The notes below the pieces were generated by a model, which searched no databases, was not told the origin of the DNA, and was given only the letters and a program-made list of their open reading frames with translations. A stretch of 64,000 nucleotides of DNA, from positions 1,364,001 through 1,428,000 of the forward strand of contig NZ_AP018338.1 in the NCBI RefSeq assembly GCF_002356415.1, in the 5' to 3' direction. Both the position numbers and the translations under genes were made by a program. How positions within the stretch are numbered: the stretch's first letter is position 1; each line of letters begins with the position of its first letter. Below, piece after piece: positions 29,813 to 39,964 of this stretch. This stretch comes from Streptococcus oralis subsp. tigurinus. Lineage in GTDB: Bacteria > Bacillota > Bacilli > Lactobacillales > Streptococcaceae.

Positions 29813-30664
29813 ATGAACAAGCCAGATATCGCAACCATAATCGACCTCCATTTTGAAGAATTAACCGAGCTCGAGCAAGAAATCGCTCGCTATTTTTTAC
29901 AACCTGAAACGAGTCAAGATGATCTTTCTTCTCAGCAAGTTACCCAGAAATTACATATCTCCCAAGCAGCATTGACCCGCTTTGCCAAAAAGTGTGGTTT
30001 TACAGGTTACCGAGAATTCGTCTTTCAATACCAGCATCAGGCTAGTAAACCGGACACTCATTTCCACAAACATAGTCCTTTGACCAAACGTGTTTTGCGA
30101 AGCTACAGTATCATGCGAGAACAAACGCAGGATTTGATTGACGAAGAACAACTGGAACGCGTTGCCCAGTTAATCGAAGATGCTGAGCGTGTCTACTTCT
30201 TTGGAACAGGTAGTTCCGGTCTTGTCGCTCGTGAAATGAAACTGCGTTTCATGCGTCTGGGTGTAGTCTGTGAAGCCTTAACCGATCAGGACGGCTTTGC
30301 ATGGACGACCAGCATCATGGATGAAAATTGTCTAGTACTCGGTTTCTCACTTTCTGGTACAACTCCTTCTATTTTAGACAGTCTATTAGACGCAAAAGAG
30401 ATGGGGGCCAAGACCATCCTCTTTACCAGCGCTCCAAACAAAAATAGTCAGGCCTATACAGAGACCGTTCTTGTTGCTAGCCACAGCCAGCCTTCCTACA
30501 TTCAACGGATATCCGCTCAGCTCCCCATGCTCTTCCTTATAGATTTGGTTTATGCCTACTTTTTGGAAATCAATCGTGAAAGCAAGGAGAAAATCTTTAA
30601 TAGCTATTGGGAAAATAAAAAACTCAATGGCTATCGTAGACAAAAACGCGTTAGAAAATCCTAG
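29813..30664 (+). CDS. RpiR-family regulator of sialic-acid genes (NanR-like)
   Basis: A 283-residue transcription factor. The N-terminal helix-turn-helix (VTQKLHISQAALTRFAKKCG) is followed by a C-terminal SIS sugar-phosphate-binding domain (VYFFGTGSSGLVAREM; LVLGFSLSGTTPSILD). It lies convergent with the nan genes at the position of pneumococcal NanR. As I recall, NanR activates the nan promoters in response to sialic-acid breakdown products. Candidate targets here are the TGAAAGTAGTTTYA sites. Start supported by AAAAGGAGCC. Confidence 0.87.
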   Translation: MNKPDIATIIDLHFEELTELEQEIARYFLQPETSQDDLSSQQVTQKLHISQAALTRFAKKCGFTGYREFVFQYQHQASKPDTHFHKHSPLTKRVLRSYSIMREQTQDLIDEEQLERVAQLIEDAERVYFFGTGSSGLVAREMKLRFMRLGVVCEALTDQDGFAWTTSIMDENCLVLGFSLSGTTPSILDSLLDAKEMGAKTILFTSAPNKNSQAYTETVLVASHSQPSYIQRISAQLPMLFLIDLVYAYFLEINRESKEKIFNSYWENKKLNGYRRQKRVRKS

Positions 30665-30687
30665 TTTGGTTGAACCAAACTAGGATT
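30657..30687. terminator. Bidirectional terminator shared by convergent genes
   Basis: AATCCTAGTTTGGTT pairs with AACCAAACTAGGATT, with TGTTTTGTTTT on the plus side and TTCTAACG on the minus side. Both flanking genes end inside it, with TAG stops at 30662-30664 (+) and 30680-30682 (-) in symmetrical positions. Confidence 0.85.
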
Positions 30688-31564
30688 GTTTTGTTTTGAA
30701 ATGATAATAGGCACCCAACATACCTGCTGTGTTTTGGTGATGGGCAAATTCTAATCGTGTTTTTTCAGCTAGGCTTGGCACCAAGGCCGCCTTCAAGGCT
30801 GTGCGGATCTTCGGTTTGAGGATAGCCTCTTGCCCCATGATCCCGCCACCGAGAATGACCACTTCTGGATTGGCAACGTAGCAAATATTTGCCAGACCTT
30901 TCCCAAGGTAGTCTACCATGCGGTCAATACCAGCCATACAAATCTTGTTTCCTTCAGTAGCTTCCTTGAAAATGCGTCGGCCATTCCACTGATCAACTGG
31001 ATCGCCATGACCTGTTGCTACATATTCTACCAAGGCTGTCGTAGAAGCCAAGTCTTGGAAAGCTCCATCCTGCATGTGCATATAACCAACTTCGCAAGCT
31101 GAGTTGCTAAATCCATGGAAAACTTTCCCATCCATAATCAAGCAACCACCGATACCTGTTCCAATGGTCAAACAAAGTGTCACACTCGCTCCCTTGCCTG
31201 AACCAGATACTGCCTCAGCAAGACCTGCACAGTTGACATCATTTTCAATTTCGCAAGGAATCGCAAAGCTAGTCTCGATTTCCTTCTTGAACTGGGTTCC
31301 TGCATAGTTGGGAATCTGAGGACCAGCATAGAAGATTTCACCCTTATCAGGATCCACCATCCCTGCAGAAGAAATGGCAACACCTGCTACTGGGCCCTTT
31401 TCTAAATAGCTGGCTACGATATCTTTTGTCTTTTGTAAGATATGGGGTCCACCCTTATGCGCCTCAGTTGGCATTTCATGCGATTCAACAAGTTGGCCTT
31501 CTTGGTCGATCAAACCATATTTGATGTTGGTTCCGCCAATATCAATTGCAACGTAGTGTGTCAT
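30680..31564 (-). CDS. nanK: ROK-family sugar kinase (N-acetylmannosamine kinase)
   Basis: A 294-residue kinase with the ATP-binding loop AIDIGGTNIKYGLID and CLTIGTGIGGCLIMDG. Its place next to the lyase and epimerase genes suggests it phosphorylates ManNAc to ManNAc-6-P. The classical ROK zinc cluster (CxCGxxGCxE) is missing: the region reads CEVGYMHMQDGAFQDLAST. This is a streptococcal variant whose substrate is inferred from context. It follows the lyase gene by 17 nt. Confidence 0.82.
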   Translation of the reverse strand: MTHYVAIDIGGTNIKYGLIDQEGQLVESHEMPTEAHKGGPHILQKTKDIVASYLEKGPVAGVAISSAGMVDPDKGEIFYAGPQIPNYAGTQFKKEIETSFAIPCEIENDVNCAGLAEAVSGSGKGASVTLCLTIGTGIGGCLIMDGKVFHGFSNSACEVGYMHMQDGAFQDLASTTALVEYVATGHGDPVDQWNGRRIFKEATEGNKICMAGIDRMVDYLGKGLANICYVANPEVVILGGGIMGQEAILKPKIRTALKAALVPSLAEKTRLEFAHHQNTAGMLGAYYHFKTKQS

Positions 31565-31581
31565 AAATACCTCCTTATGGA

Positions 31582-32499
31582 TTAGAGGAAGCGCTCCTTG
31601 GTTTCACGAATCAAGGCTGCAGCTGCTTCTACAACTGGTCGATCTTCTTCAGTCACTGGTGTCAATGGTGAACGAACTGATCCAATGTTAAGTCCCTCAT
31701 TGATTTTCAAGACTTCTTTGATCACACCGTACATATTTCCATGTGCAGCAGTCAATTTACCAATGATTGCGTTGATAGCATACTGCAATTCACGCGCTGT
31801 TTCCAAGTCTTTTTCAGCAATCAACTGATTTAGTTTCAAGAAGAGTTCTGGCATCGCACCATAAGTACCACCGATACCAGCTTTGGCACCCATGAGGCGA
31901 CCACCTAGGAACTGTTCATCTGGACCATTAAAGACGATATGGTCTTCCCCACCAAGGCTAACAAAAGTTTGGATATCTTGAACTGGCATAGAAGAGTTCT
32001 TCACACCGATAACACGAGGATTTTTCAACATTTCAGTGTAGAGACTTGGAGTTAAAGCAACTCCTGCCAATTGAGGAATGTTATAAATCACGTAGTCTGT
32101 ATTTGGAGCTGCAGAACTGATATCGTTCCAGTATTTAGCAACTGAGTATTCTGGCAAGCGGAAGTAAATCGGTGGAATCGTTGCAATGGCATCTACACCC
32201 AAGCTTTCTGCGTGGCGAGCAAGTTCCATACTGTCTTTGGTATTGTTGCAAGCTACGTGAGCGATGATGGTCAATTTGCCCTTGGCAACTGCCATGACTT
32301 CTTCCAAAATCAACTTGCGGTCTGCCACACTTTGGTAGATACATTCACCAGAAGAACCATTGACATAGAGACCTTGAACTCCCTTATCAATGAAGTATTG
32401 AACCAAGGCGCGCGTACGCTCTGGACTGACTTCTCCTTGATCATCATAACATGCGTAGAAGGCTGGAATGACACCTTCGTATTTTTTTAAATCTGACAT
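31582..32499 (-). CDS. nanA: N-acetylneuraminate lyase
   Basis: A 305-residue class I aldolase of the DapA/NAL family, cleaving Neu5Ac to ManNAc and pyruvate. The Schiff-base lysine is in VIGVKNSSMPVQD, the catalytic Tyr is in YVIYNIPQLAG, and GSSGECIYQS is the carboxylate-binding loop (lyase type). The symbol follows general bacterial usage; in pneumococcus nanA denotes a sialidase, which is not encoded here. First gene of the lyase-kinase unit, with its own regulated promoter. Confidence 0.92.
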   Translation of the reverse strand: MSDLKKYEGVIPAFYACYDDQGEVSPERTRALVQYFIDKGVQGLYVNGSSGECIYQSVADRKLILEEVMAVAKGKLTIIAHVACNNTKDSMELARHAESLGVDAIATIPPIYFRLPEYSVAKYWNDISSAAPNTDYVIYNIPQLAGVALTPSLYTEMLKNPRVIGVKNSSMPVQDIQTFVSLGGEDHIVFNGPDEQFLGGRLMGAKAGIGGTYGAMPELFLKLNQLIAEKDLETARELQYAINAIIGKLTAAHGNMYGVIKEVLKINEGLNIGSVRSPLTPVTEEDRPVVEAAAALIRETKERFL

Positions 32500-32557
32500 A
32501 GATTTTCTCCTAAGATTTCTTTTTTCTGCTGAGAGCAGTTCTATTCTTTACAAGTTT

Positions 32558-32656
32558 AGTATACACCTTGTGAAAATCGCTTTCAATATCTTGTATACAC
32601 TTAGATTTTAGTTTCTACTTGTATTTTAGAAACTGTAACGATTGAAAGTAGTTTCA
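32558..32656 (-). promoter_or_regulatory. Promoter and operator region of the lyase-kinase operon
   Basis: On the minus strand TTGAAA (32581-32586) and TATACT (32558-32563) are separated by 17 nt. The -35 starts a cre-like TTGAAAGCGATTTTCA. The inverted repeat TGAAAGTAGTTTCA (32643-32656) begins 57 nt beyond the -35. The sequence between them, including TAGATTTTAGTTTC, is similar to that of the epimerase promoter. Confidence 0.8.
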
Positions 32657-32669
32657 GAAACAAGCCATC

Positions 32670-33314
32670 CTACTGGTATTTAGCGAAAATTTTCTCCATC
32701 AATCCTGCTTGGAGAAAGACTAGCAAACCAAAACCAAAGAGGATAAAAGCTGATCCTCCCAAGAGGAGAGTGAAGGCGGATAGATAAAGAACCATCACAA
32801 TGAGAAAGAGAATGGCTAACATGAGGAAGAACCACGGAAAGTTAAAACTTGCCAAGATAAGCCCTTTTTGCAGCACTTCTTTCCAAGACAAATCATAGCG
32901 CGCAGCGATGGGATAACTAGCCAGCATCACGAGAGTGAGGAAGATGAGAATCCCCAAACAAATAGCTTTCACAATCTGGAAAGGCAAAGCTGTCTGGCCC
33001 CAGAAAAGATAGAGATCTAAAAGGCTCAGCAAAACAATGCCCAATTCTAGCAAACCTAACTGGAAACCCAGTTTCAGATTTTGCTTGAAGGCCCTTATAT
33101 AAGTTCTAAAGACTGGTACCCGTCTGCTTCTCTTAATCTCAAACATAGTCTCATAGAGGCTGATTTTTGCCACTCCAATCGTCACGATAGGCAAACAAGA
33201 GACAACAAAAAGAAGATTGGCTGTCACGATATCCAAGACCTTCTCACTGAAACGCATGAGAAAATTATCTGTATCAAATGCTGCCTTGATCAGGCTTACT
33301 CCTTTTTGTGCCAT
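32670..33314 (-). CDS. YesL-like (DUF624) membrane protein
   Basis: A 214-residue membrane protein with about five hydrophobic helices. The N-terminal region (MRFSEKVLDIVTANLLFVVS, followed by CLPIVTIGVAKISLYETMF) matches the YesL/DUF624 family found with carbohydrate ABC transporters. No activity is established. It belongs to the satBC-YhcH-YesL run of the sialic-acid locus. Confidence 0.78.
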   Translation of the reverse strand: MAQKGVSLIKAAFDTDNFLMRFSEKVLDIVTANLLFVVSCLPIVTIGVAKISLYETMFEIKRSRRVPVFRTYIRAFKQNLKLGFQLGLLELGIVLLSLLDLYLFWGQTALPFQIVKAICLGILIFLTLVMLASYPIAARYDLSWKEVLQKGLILASFNFPWFFLMLAILFLIVMVLYLSAFTLLLGGSAFILFGFGLLVFLQAGLMEKIFAKYQ

Positions 33315-33334
33315 GTTTGCTCCTCCTGATTCTT

Positions 33335-33787
33335 TTAATCAATCAAAATTTTAAAGAGATATTTGCGAACCTTCTCTTCCATACCTGCATAGCCATTTGG
33401 CTGATGCGGTTCTCCTGGGAAGAAAATCGCAAAATTGTGATAGCCCAACAAGAGTGGGTAGCGTTCATGACAATGAACAAAACCAATGTCACTCGCTTCA
33501 TCGAATGCTACCGCTTCGTCTTTGATACGTGAACCGTAGCTCGAATATTCATGTCCTTCTACCAGCAAATGCAAATCTGCATAGTGTTTATGGTGCTCAA
33601 ACTGATCATTTTCAGCTTGATTGAGGACATTTTCCTGAACAACTAGAAAGACCTTGTCCCCGTCAATCTCATACTTACCGAGTTCGAAAGAATCTTTACG
33701 GTGCTGATAGAGATAGTCGATAACCTTGTCAAGATTGGGATGGATTCCCTTGTAAAAGGCGATGTTTTTCAAATCGTCAAAAATCAT
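33335..33787 (-). CDS. YhcH/YjgK/YiaL (DUF386) family protein
   Basis: A 150-residue cupin-like protein. VLNQAENDQFEHHKHYADLH carries the metal-binding His cluster, and a second metal-site region is around FFPGEPHQPN. E. coli relatives in nan operons (YhcH/NanQ) have been assigned sialic-acid anomerase activity. A role in processing sialic acid or a derivative is therefore likely here. Confidence 0.85.
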   Translation of the reverse strand: MIFDDLKNIAFYKGIHPNLDKVIDYLYQHRKDSFELGKYEIDGDKVFLVVQENVLNQAENDQFEHHKHYADLHLLVEGHEYSSYGSRIKDEAVAFDEASDIGFVHCHERYPLLLGYHNFAIFFPGEPHQPNGYAGMEEKVRKYLFKILID

Positions 33788-33835
33788 TCTGTTTCCTTCG
33801 TTTCTGATAGTTAACTAAAATCATAAATTAAGTTG

Positions 33836-33895
33836 ATAAGTGTCTGACAAAACTTCACGAAGTAACTGCATACTCTCCATTTTGTAGACACTTAT
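33836..33895. repeat. 60-nt inverted-repeat element
   Basis: ATAAGTGTCT and AGACACTTAT are perfect terminal inverted repeats, and the pairing can continue through ACAAAA/TTTTGT. The centre includes ACTTCACGAAGT, itself a dyad. It looks like a small dispersed repeat or a stable RNA hairpin upstream of the YhcH gene. No T-run is present. Confidence 0.5.
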
Positions 33896-33956
33896 GAAAC
33901 TATATTTCTCTTAGTCTATAACATATTCTTCTGAATTTTGATAGACAGTTTTTCCT

Positions 33957-34062
33957 ATACTCAATGAAAATCGAAGAACAAACTAGGAAGCTAACCGCAG
34001 GCAATACTTAAGTATGGCAAGGTGATGCTGACGTAGTTTGAATTCGATTTTCGCAGAGTATT
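33957..34062. repeat. BOX element (boxC-boxA, no boxB)
   Basis: It opens with TATACTCAATGAAAATCGAA, continues with ACTAGGAAGCTAACCGCAGG, contains GGCAAGGTGATGCTGACG (boxA core) and ends TCGCAGAGTATTA. It is short because boxB is absent. It directly abuts the stop of the satC permease gene. Confidence 0.88.
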
Positions 34063-34900
34063 ATCCTTTAACAGCTCCCATAGTAATACCCTGAGTGAAG
34101 GATTTTTGGAAGACAAGGAAGACTGTTACGATTGGCACTGCTGCAAGAGCTGCACCCGCCATGATCAAACCGTAGTTGGTTGCCATTTCGGCCTGCATGG
34201 TCGCAACCCCGAGTGAGATAGTCAAATTTTGACGTGAAGTCAACATAACCAACTGCATAAAGTAGTCGTTCCAAGTATTGATGAAGGTAAAGATTGCAAG
34301 AGCTGCAAATCCTGGTTTCACGATAGGGAAGGCTACGCTCCAGAAGGTACGAATCTCACCACAACCGTCGATTTTAGCTGATTCAAGCAATTCTGTAGGG
34401 ATGTTTTCGCTGAACTGTTTCATGAGGAAGACCCCAAATGGCCATCCAATCAAAGGCAAGATAACTGCCCAAAGAGTATCGTGAATTCCCATGAAGTTGA
34501 CGATACGTACCAATGGTACAAGGACAACTTGTTTTGGAAGTGCCATGGCAGCGATAAAGACTGCAAAGAGAATGCGTTGACCATAGAAACGTTTTTTAGC
34601 CAAGACATAACCTGCTAGAGAAGAGGTTGCACAGACTAGGAACATAGTTACTAGTGAGATAAATACAGAGTTCCACATCCACTGCATAGCAGGGTTTTGC
34701 ACCATGAGTTGTTGGAAGTTTTCCATGGTTGGCATTTTAGGGAACCACTGTGGCGGAATCATAATGGTATCAGGCTGTGATTTGAAGGCCCCTGTCAAGA
34801 TCCAGTAGAATGGAAAGATGAACAGTACGGTCAACAAGAGCAAGATAATCGTTGAAATAACAGTGAAAGCTGTTAAAGGTTTCTTTTGTGTAGGTTGCAT
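34061..34900 (-). CDS. satC: Sialic-acid ABC transporter permease (SatC-like)
   Basis: A 279-residue MalG-type permease with six membrane helices and the EAA coupling motif ESAKIDGCGEIRTFWSVAFP. It starts 15 nt after the partner permease. Together with SatB and the binding protein SatA it would import Neu5Ac. No ATPase gene is in the cluster, as in pneumococcus, where a shared MsmK-type ATPase encoded elsewhere energises several sugar importers. Confidence 0.85.
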   Translation of the reverse strand: MQPTQKKPLTAFTVISTIILLLLTVLFIFPFYWILTGAFKSQPDTIMIPPQWFPKMPTMENFQQLMVQNPAMQWMWNSVFISLVTMFLVCATSSLAGYVLAKKRFYGQRILFAVFIAAMALPKQVVLVPLVRIVNFMGIHDTLWAVILPLIGWPFGVFLMKQFSENIPTELLESAKIDGCGEIRTFWSVAFPIVKPGFAALAIFTFINTWNDYFMQLVMLTSRQNLTISLGVATMQAEMATNYGLIMAGAALAAVPIVTVFLVFQKSFTQGITMGAVKG

Positions 34901-34915
34901 AACTGTCTCCTTTCT

Positions 34916-35812
34916 TTAGTATTCTACGTCGTTTCCGAGGATCTTGAATTGAGCAAAGCTGACAATGGCAATCATCACTGCTAAGAAGACACCGATGGTA
35001 TTGGCATAGCCGTACTCTGTCAATTGGAAGGCTTTTTCGTAAAGGTAGTACATCAAGGTACTTGTTGAGTAGTTTGGACCACCAGATGTCAACAACTGAA
35101 TCAAGGCGAAACATTGGAATGAGTTGATGGTTGTGATGATTGCGATGTAAAGAGTTGTTGGAAGAAGGCTAGGCCATTTGATCTTCCAGAAGACTTGAAA
35201 TTCAGTCGCACCGTCAACACGCGCTGCTTCAACAAGTGAGTTATCAATATTCCCCATAGCAGCGATATAAAGGATAATCGGTTGACCAACAGATGTTGTC
35301 AAAAGGATAATCATAATCGCTAGCAAAGCCCAGTTTTTGTCACCCAGCCAAGAAATGTTTTGGCTGATGATGTGGCTTGACTTAAGGACAAAGTTTAAAA
35401 TCCCTGATAGTGGATCATAGATCCATTTCCATACAACCGTTACGGCAACACTACCTGTAACTACAGGAAGGAAGAAGACGAAACGATAAAAAGAACGGGC
35501 AATGGCATTTTGATGATAGGTTTGAGATGCTACAAAGAGAGAGAAGAGAACCACAATCGGAACAGATCCAATAACCAGGATAACGGTATTGATCAAAGAC
35601 TTCACAAAGACAGGGTCTTTAAACATGCGAATGTAGTTGTCCAAGCCCACAAACTCAAATTTAGTCATGGAGTAGTTAAAGAAACTTGTAATGAATCCCA
35701 TAATCATAGGAGCCAAGACAAAGATGACAAAGAAGAATAACACTGGTGCTAGGAAAGCGTAGGAAATCACTGTTTCCCGCATACGAATTTTATTGACTTT
35801 CACAGTCGGCAC
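34916..35812 (-). CDS. satB: Sialic-acid ABC transporter permease (SatB-like)
   Basis: A 298-residue MalF-type permease: six helices, a first periplasmic segment with PMIMGFITSFFNYSM, and the EAA motif EAARVDGATEFQVFWKIKWP. It is paired with SatC. A GC-rich hairpin in the preceding intergenic region separates it from satA, which may set a higher level of the binding protein. Confidence 0.85.
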   Translation of the reverse strand: MPTVKVNKIRMRETVISYAFLAPVLFFFVIFVLAPMIMGFITSFFNYSMTKFEFVGLDNYIRMFKDPVFVKSLINTVILVIGSVPIVVLFSLFVASQTYHQNAIARSFYRFVFFLPVVTGSVAVTVVWKWIYDPLSGILNFVLKSSHIISQNISWLGDKNWALLAIMIILLTTSVGQPIILYIAAMGNIDNSLVEAARVDGATEFQVFWKIKWPSLLPTTLYIAIITTINSFQCFALIQLLTSGGPNYSTSTLMYYLYEKAFQLTEYGYANTIGVFLAVMIAIVSFAQFKILGNDVEY

Positions 35813-35942
35813 CTCTCTTTCAAATAGAATAGTTTTTGATTTTCTTGAACTGTTTTAAAACCAAAATGAAATTTTTTAAGATTCGCTTATGTAAGAACTT
35901 CATTTTAATTTCGTGACAGTTCCTTACATTTCAAACAAAAGT

Positions 35943-35981
35943 CCCCCTTTTCTTACACCGTGGTGCTCAGGGAAAAGGGGG
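35943..35981 (-). promoter_or_regulatory. GC-rich hairpin between satA and satB
   Basis: CCCCCTTTTC pairs with GAAAAGGGGG (10 bp). On the minus strand it is followed only by ACTTTTGTTTG, so it is a partial terminator or an mRNA-stabilising 3' hairpin rather than a full stop. Such structures often follow binding-protein genes. Confidence 0.65.
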
Positions 35982-36001
35982 GAATCAATCTGACTTAGTG
36001 C

Positions 36002-37396
<1,395 letters not shown>

Positions 37397-37443
37397 TTAT
37401 TTTGTTCGACGCATCGACCACTCTCCTCTGTTTTGAGATTATG

Positions 37444-38142
37444 TTATTTAAGACCGGCAACAAAGCGTTCCGTAATCTCTTTTGGTCTAGTAATCGCTCC
37501 ACCAACAACGATACCTCGCACCCCATATTCAAGGATTTGCTTAGCTTGTTCTGGTGTATGAATTTTCCCTTCAGCGATGACATCCACACCGGCTTCACAC
37601 AGCTTTTTGATCAGTTCAAAGTCTGGACCATCCACTTTCGGACTATAAGAGGTGTAACCTGACAGGGTTGTTCCAACAAAATCAATTCCGGCTTCAACTG
37701 CTGCTATTCCCTCTTCAAACGTGCTGGTATCAGCCATTAAGAGTTGATGCGGATATTTTTTTTTGACTTGTCGGATGAAGTCTTGGATTTCCAAACCGTC
37801 GTAACGTTCACGTTTGGTACAATCCAGAGCAATGACCTCAATGTCTAGTTCAGCCAGTTCATCAACTTCTCTCATCGTAGCTGTAATGAAAGGCTCCTGT
37901 GGCGGATAGTCACGTTTGATAATACCGATAATCGGAAGTTTCGTAACCTCCTTAATCTCCTTGATATCGCGAACACTGTTTGCTCGGATACCGACTGCTC
38001 CACCTTGCTCAGCCGCTTTGACTAGCAAGGGAATGACTCCTCCCGCTTCTGTATAAAGCGGTTCGTGAGGAAGTGCCTGGCAAGAGACAATGATTCCATC
38101 TTTGATTTGTTCAATCAAGGCTTCTTTGCTGATCTGTGGCAT
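37444..38142 (-). CDS. nanE: N-acetylmannosamine-6-phosphate 2-epimerase
   Basis: A 232-residue TIM-barrel enzyme converting ManNAc-6-P to GlcNAc-6-P. Family blocks are [43 protein letters not shown] and [14 protein letters not shown]. The ATG at 38142 is chosen, with GGGAGGAAAGAGG just upstream; the longer ORF start lies within the promoter. It heads the nanE-satABC transcription unit. Confidence 0.93.
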   Translation of the reverse strand: MPQISKEALIEQIKDGIIVSCQALPHEPLYTEAGGVIPLLVKAAEQGGAVGIRANSVRDIKEIKEVTKLPIIGIIKRDYPPQEPFITATMREVDELAELDIEVIALDCTKRERYDGLEIQDFIRQVKKKYPHQLLMADTSTFEEGIAAVEAGIDFVGTTLSGYTSYSPKVDGPDFELIKKLCEAGVDVIAEGKIHTPEQAKQILEYGVRGIVVGGAITRPKEITERFVAGLK

Positions 38143-38175
38143 CCTCTTTCCTCCCTTTCTTGTTCTTATGGGCTT

Positions 38176-38275
38176 ATTATATATCATTTGTTAAGCGCTT
38201 TCAATAGGTTGTGATAGAATAGATTTCAGTTTCAAAACTATTTTATAGAACAGACTATCCTGAAAGTAGTTTCAG
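38176..38275 (-). promoter_or_regulatory. Promoter and operator region of nanE-satABC
   Basis: On the minus strand TTGAAA (38199-38204) and TATAAT (38176-38181) are separated by 17 nt. A cre-like TTGAAAGCGCTTAACA covers the -35. The perfect dyad CTGAAA-GTAG-TTTCAG is at 38260-38275, its TGAAAG beginning 57 nt from the -35 edge, exactly as in the lyase promoter. TAGATTTCAGTTTC between them is also shared. Confidence 0.82.
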
Positions 38276-38342
38276 AGAGCCATCTATTTTAAATAATTTT
38301 TATTAAAAAACAAAAAAGAGAGCTCCTGGGCTCTCTCATTCA

Positions 38343-39323
38343 TTATCTTGCGTACTTAAAAGGAATCTCACTACCACAGAGCCAGTTATAAACTTGGTCA
38401 TTGACAAAAACATTCATGGCTTCGTGGGCATACTCAGGCATGATGCGATAGGCCTTTTCGCAAATTAGACGATTGTAAATTGCAAACTGGGTAATAGGAT
38501 AGCAAACATCGTCATCCAAGCCCGTAATCATCTTGACCTCACCTTGAATGCGATGGGCAAGATTTTTCACATCGATGTAGGCAAGGGTCGCCATGATTTC
38601 CTCCTCTGTTTCATGGAAAGGATCGTGGAACTTGAAATAACGGAAGAGTTCATCATAGGCTTCACTGGTATTGCCAATCTCAATCACTCGTCTAAAGTCA
38701 GACAAGAAAGGATAGATGGCAACTGTTTTCTGAATCCTAGGATTGAGCGCCGCTGCAACCAGGGCTAAAGCCCCTCCCTGTGAGGCGCCATAGCTAGAAA
38801 GTCTTTCCTCATCTACCTGAGGTAGACTAGCAACAATTTCGATCAACTGGTAAATATCCAGATAGACATCCTTATAAAAGAGATGTTCCCGACCTTCCAC
38901 AGCACCACGGATGATATGCCCCTTCACCGTATTTCCTAGTGGAGAGCGCAAGCCGTCTTGCGAATAGCCCGACTGGCCCCGCACATCCATGGAAACAACA
39001 CCGTAACCAGCCACCGTATAGGCCAGCATGTCAGCCCAGTCCCAACCACGCCCCATGTATCCATGGAAATGGAAGATTAGCGGAACCTTCTCCTCAGTCT
39101 TTGGAAGGACGACGCGTGCATAGACCTTGCCTTCATTAGTTCCCTCAAAGGTCAGTTCATAGCACCTTACTTGAGGAATATGGAAATCCTTTTCCTCCCA
39201 CTGGTAGGCAGGAAGGACTGAAACTTTTTTGACTTCCTCATTCCAAAAAGCATCAAAATCTTCTGGGACCTCATCCCTTCCTTTATAAGTCTTGATTTCT
39301 TCTAGCAAAGCTGGGTTTTTCAT
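38343..39323 (-). CDS. axe1: Acetyl xylan esterase / cephalosporin-C deacetylase family
   Basis: A 326-residue CE7-type alpha/beta hydrolase. The nucleophile is in SSYGASQGGALAL, the RGQ motif is in SMDVRGQSGYSQDG, and the catalytic His is in PEYAHEAMNVF. There is no signal peptide. Beside a sialic-acid locus it may remove O-acetyl groups from imported sugars. The promoter carries a near copy of the nan operator, supporting a link. The true substrate is unproven. Confidence 0.87.
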   Translation of the reverse strand: MKNPALLEEIKTYKGRDEVPEDFDAFWNEEVKKVSVLPAYQWEEKDFHIPQVRCYELTFEGTNEGKVYARVVLPKTEEKVPLIFHFHGYMGRGWDWADMLAYTVAGYGVVSMDVRGQSGYSQDGLRSPLGNTVKGHIIRGAVEGREHLFYKDVYLDIYQLIEIVASLPQVDEERLSSYGASQGGALALVAAALNPRIQKTVAIYPFLSDFRRVIEIGNTSEAYDELFRYFKFHDPFHETEEEIMATLAYIDVKNLAHRIQGEVKMITGLDDDVCYPITQFAIYNRLICEKAYRIMPEYAHEAMNVFVNDQVYNWLCGSEIPFKYAR

Positions 39324-39341
39324 AGCATGCTCCTTTTAATT

Positions 39342-39455
39342 TGTAATCGTTATCATAACTGTAGCATATCTAGAAAAGCAATGCAAGAAAGAATGGTAAA
39401 CAGAAAGTGATTTTAAATTCTCCTCCCTCAAACGCATCGTTTGAAAGTAGTTTTA
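39342..39455 (-). promoter_or_regulatory. Promoter, cre site and operator-like repeat of axe1
   Basis: On the minus strand TTGCAT (39381-39386), 17 nt and TACAGT (39358-39363) with extended TGC. A cre-like TGTAATCGTTATCA (39342-39355) matches 13 of 14 positions. TGAAAGTAGTTTTA (39442-39455) differs at one base from the nanA and nanE sites and begins 56 nt from the -35. Confidence 0.7.
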
Positions 39456-39481
39456 AAATCTTAAACTTCTAATCCTCCGTT

Positions 39482-39964
39482 TTACATATGATCCTTCACA
39501 GCAACTGCTACCATTTTGGCTTTGGCACGGACTTTAGTAGCCACTGTCATCTCCATAGCAATAATTGCTTTTCTTTCCCCTAATTCCTCCAGAGTAGAAG
39601 TGACCACAATTTCATCTTCAATTGGACTAGGACTAAGGTAATCAATCTCCAAGCGAGCTGTAATAAAACGTCCTATCACAGTTGATTCCGTCAGTTCCAA
39701 CCCTTTTTGATGATGGGCAAACCAAGCTGCTGAGGCCGTGCCATGGCAATCAAAAATAGTCGCTATCATTCCTCCAAAGACATTTGAAGGAACTCCACCA
39801 GTATAAGCATTCTCAAGCTTTATACGACTAATACAACTACTCCCATCTACACTTGGATAGGTTTTTAAATGTAAACCTAAATCATTCTTTGGACCACATC
39901 CCCAACAATGCTGGAATCGTTCTCCATACCTATCCTGGATAGCAATCGTTCTGGTTTCTAACAT
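39482..39964 (-). CDS. PaaI-type hotdog-fold thioesterase
   Basis: A 160-residue acyl-CoA thioesterase-like protein. The core is VPSNVFGGMIATIFDCHGTASA (the hotdog helix, here with Asp as likely catalytic residue), preceded by an unusual Cys-rich FQHCWGCGPKNDLGLHL. The substrate is unknown. The start MLETRT has GGAGG upstream at 10 nt. It is monocistronic. Confidence 0.75.
   Translation of the reverse strand: MLETRTIAIQDRYGERFQHCWGCGPKNDLGLHLKTYPSVDGSSCISRIKLENAYTGGVPSNVFGGMIATIFDCHGTASAAWFAHHQKGLELTESTVIGRFITARLEIDYLSPSPIEDEIVVTSTLEELGERKAIIAMEMTVATKVRAKAKMVAVAVKDHM

Noticed and set aside
32581..32596. A strict CcpA cre box at the lyase -35
   Set aside because: TTGAAAGCGATTTTCA has the right core but one extra base relative to the consensus, so it is recorded only as cre-like.
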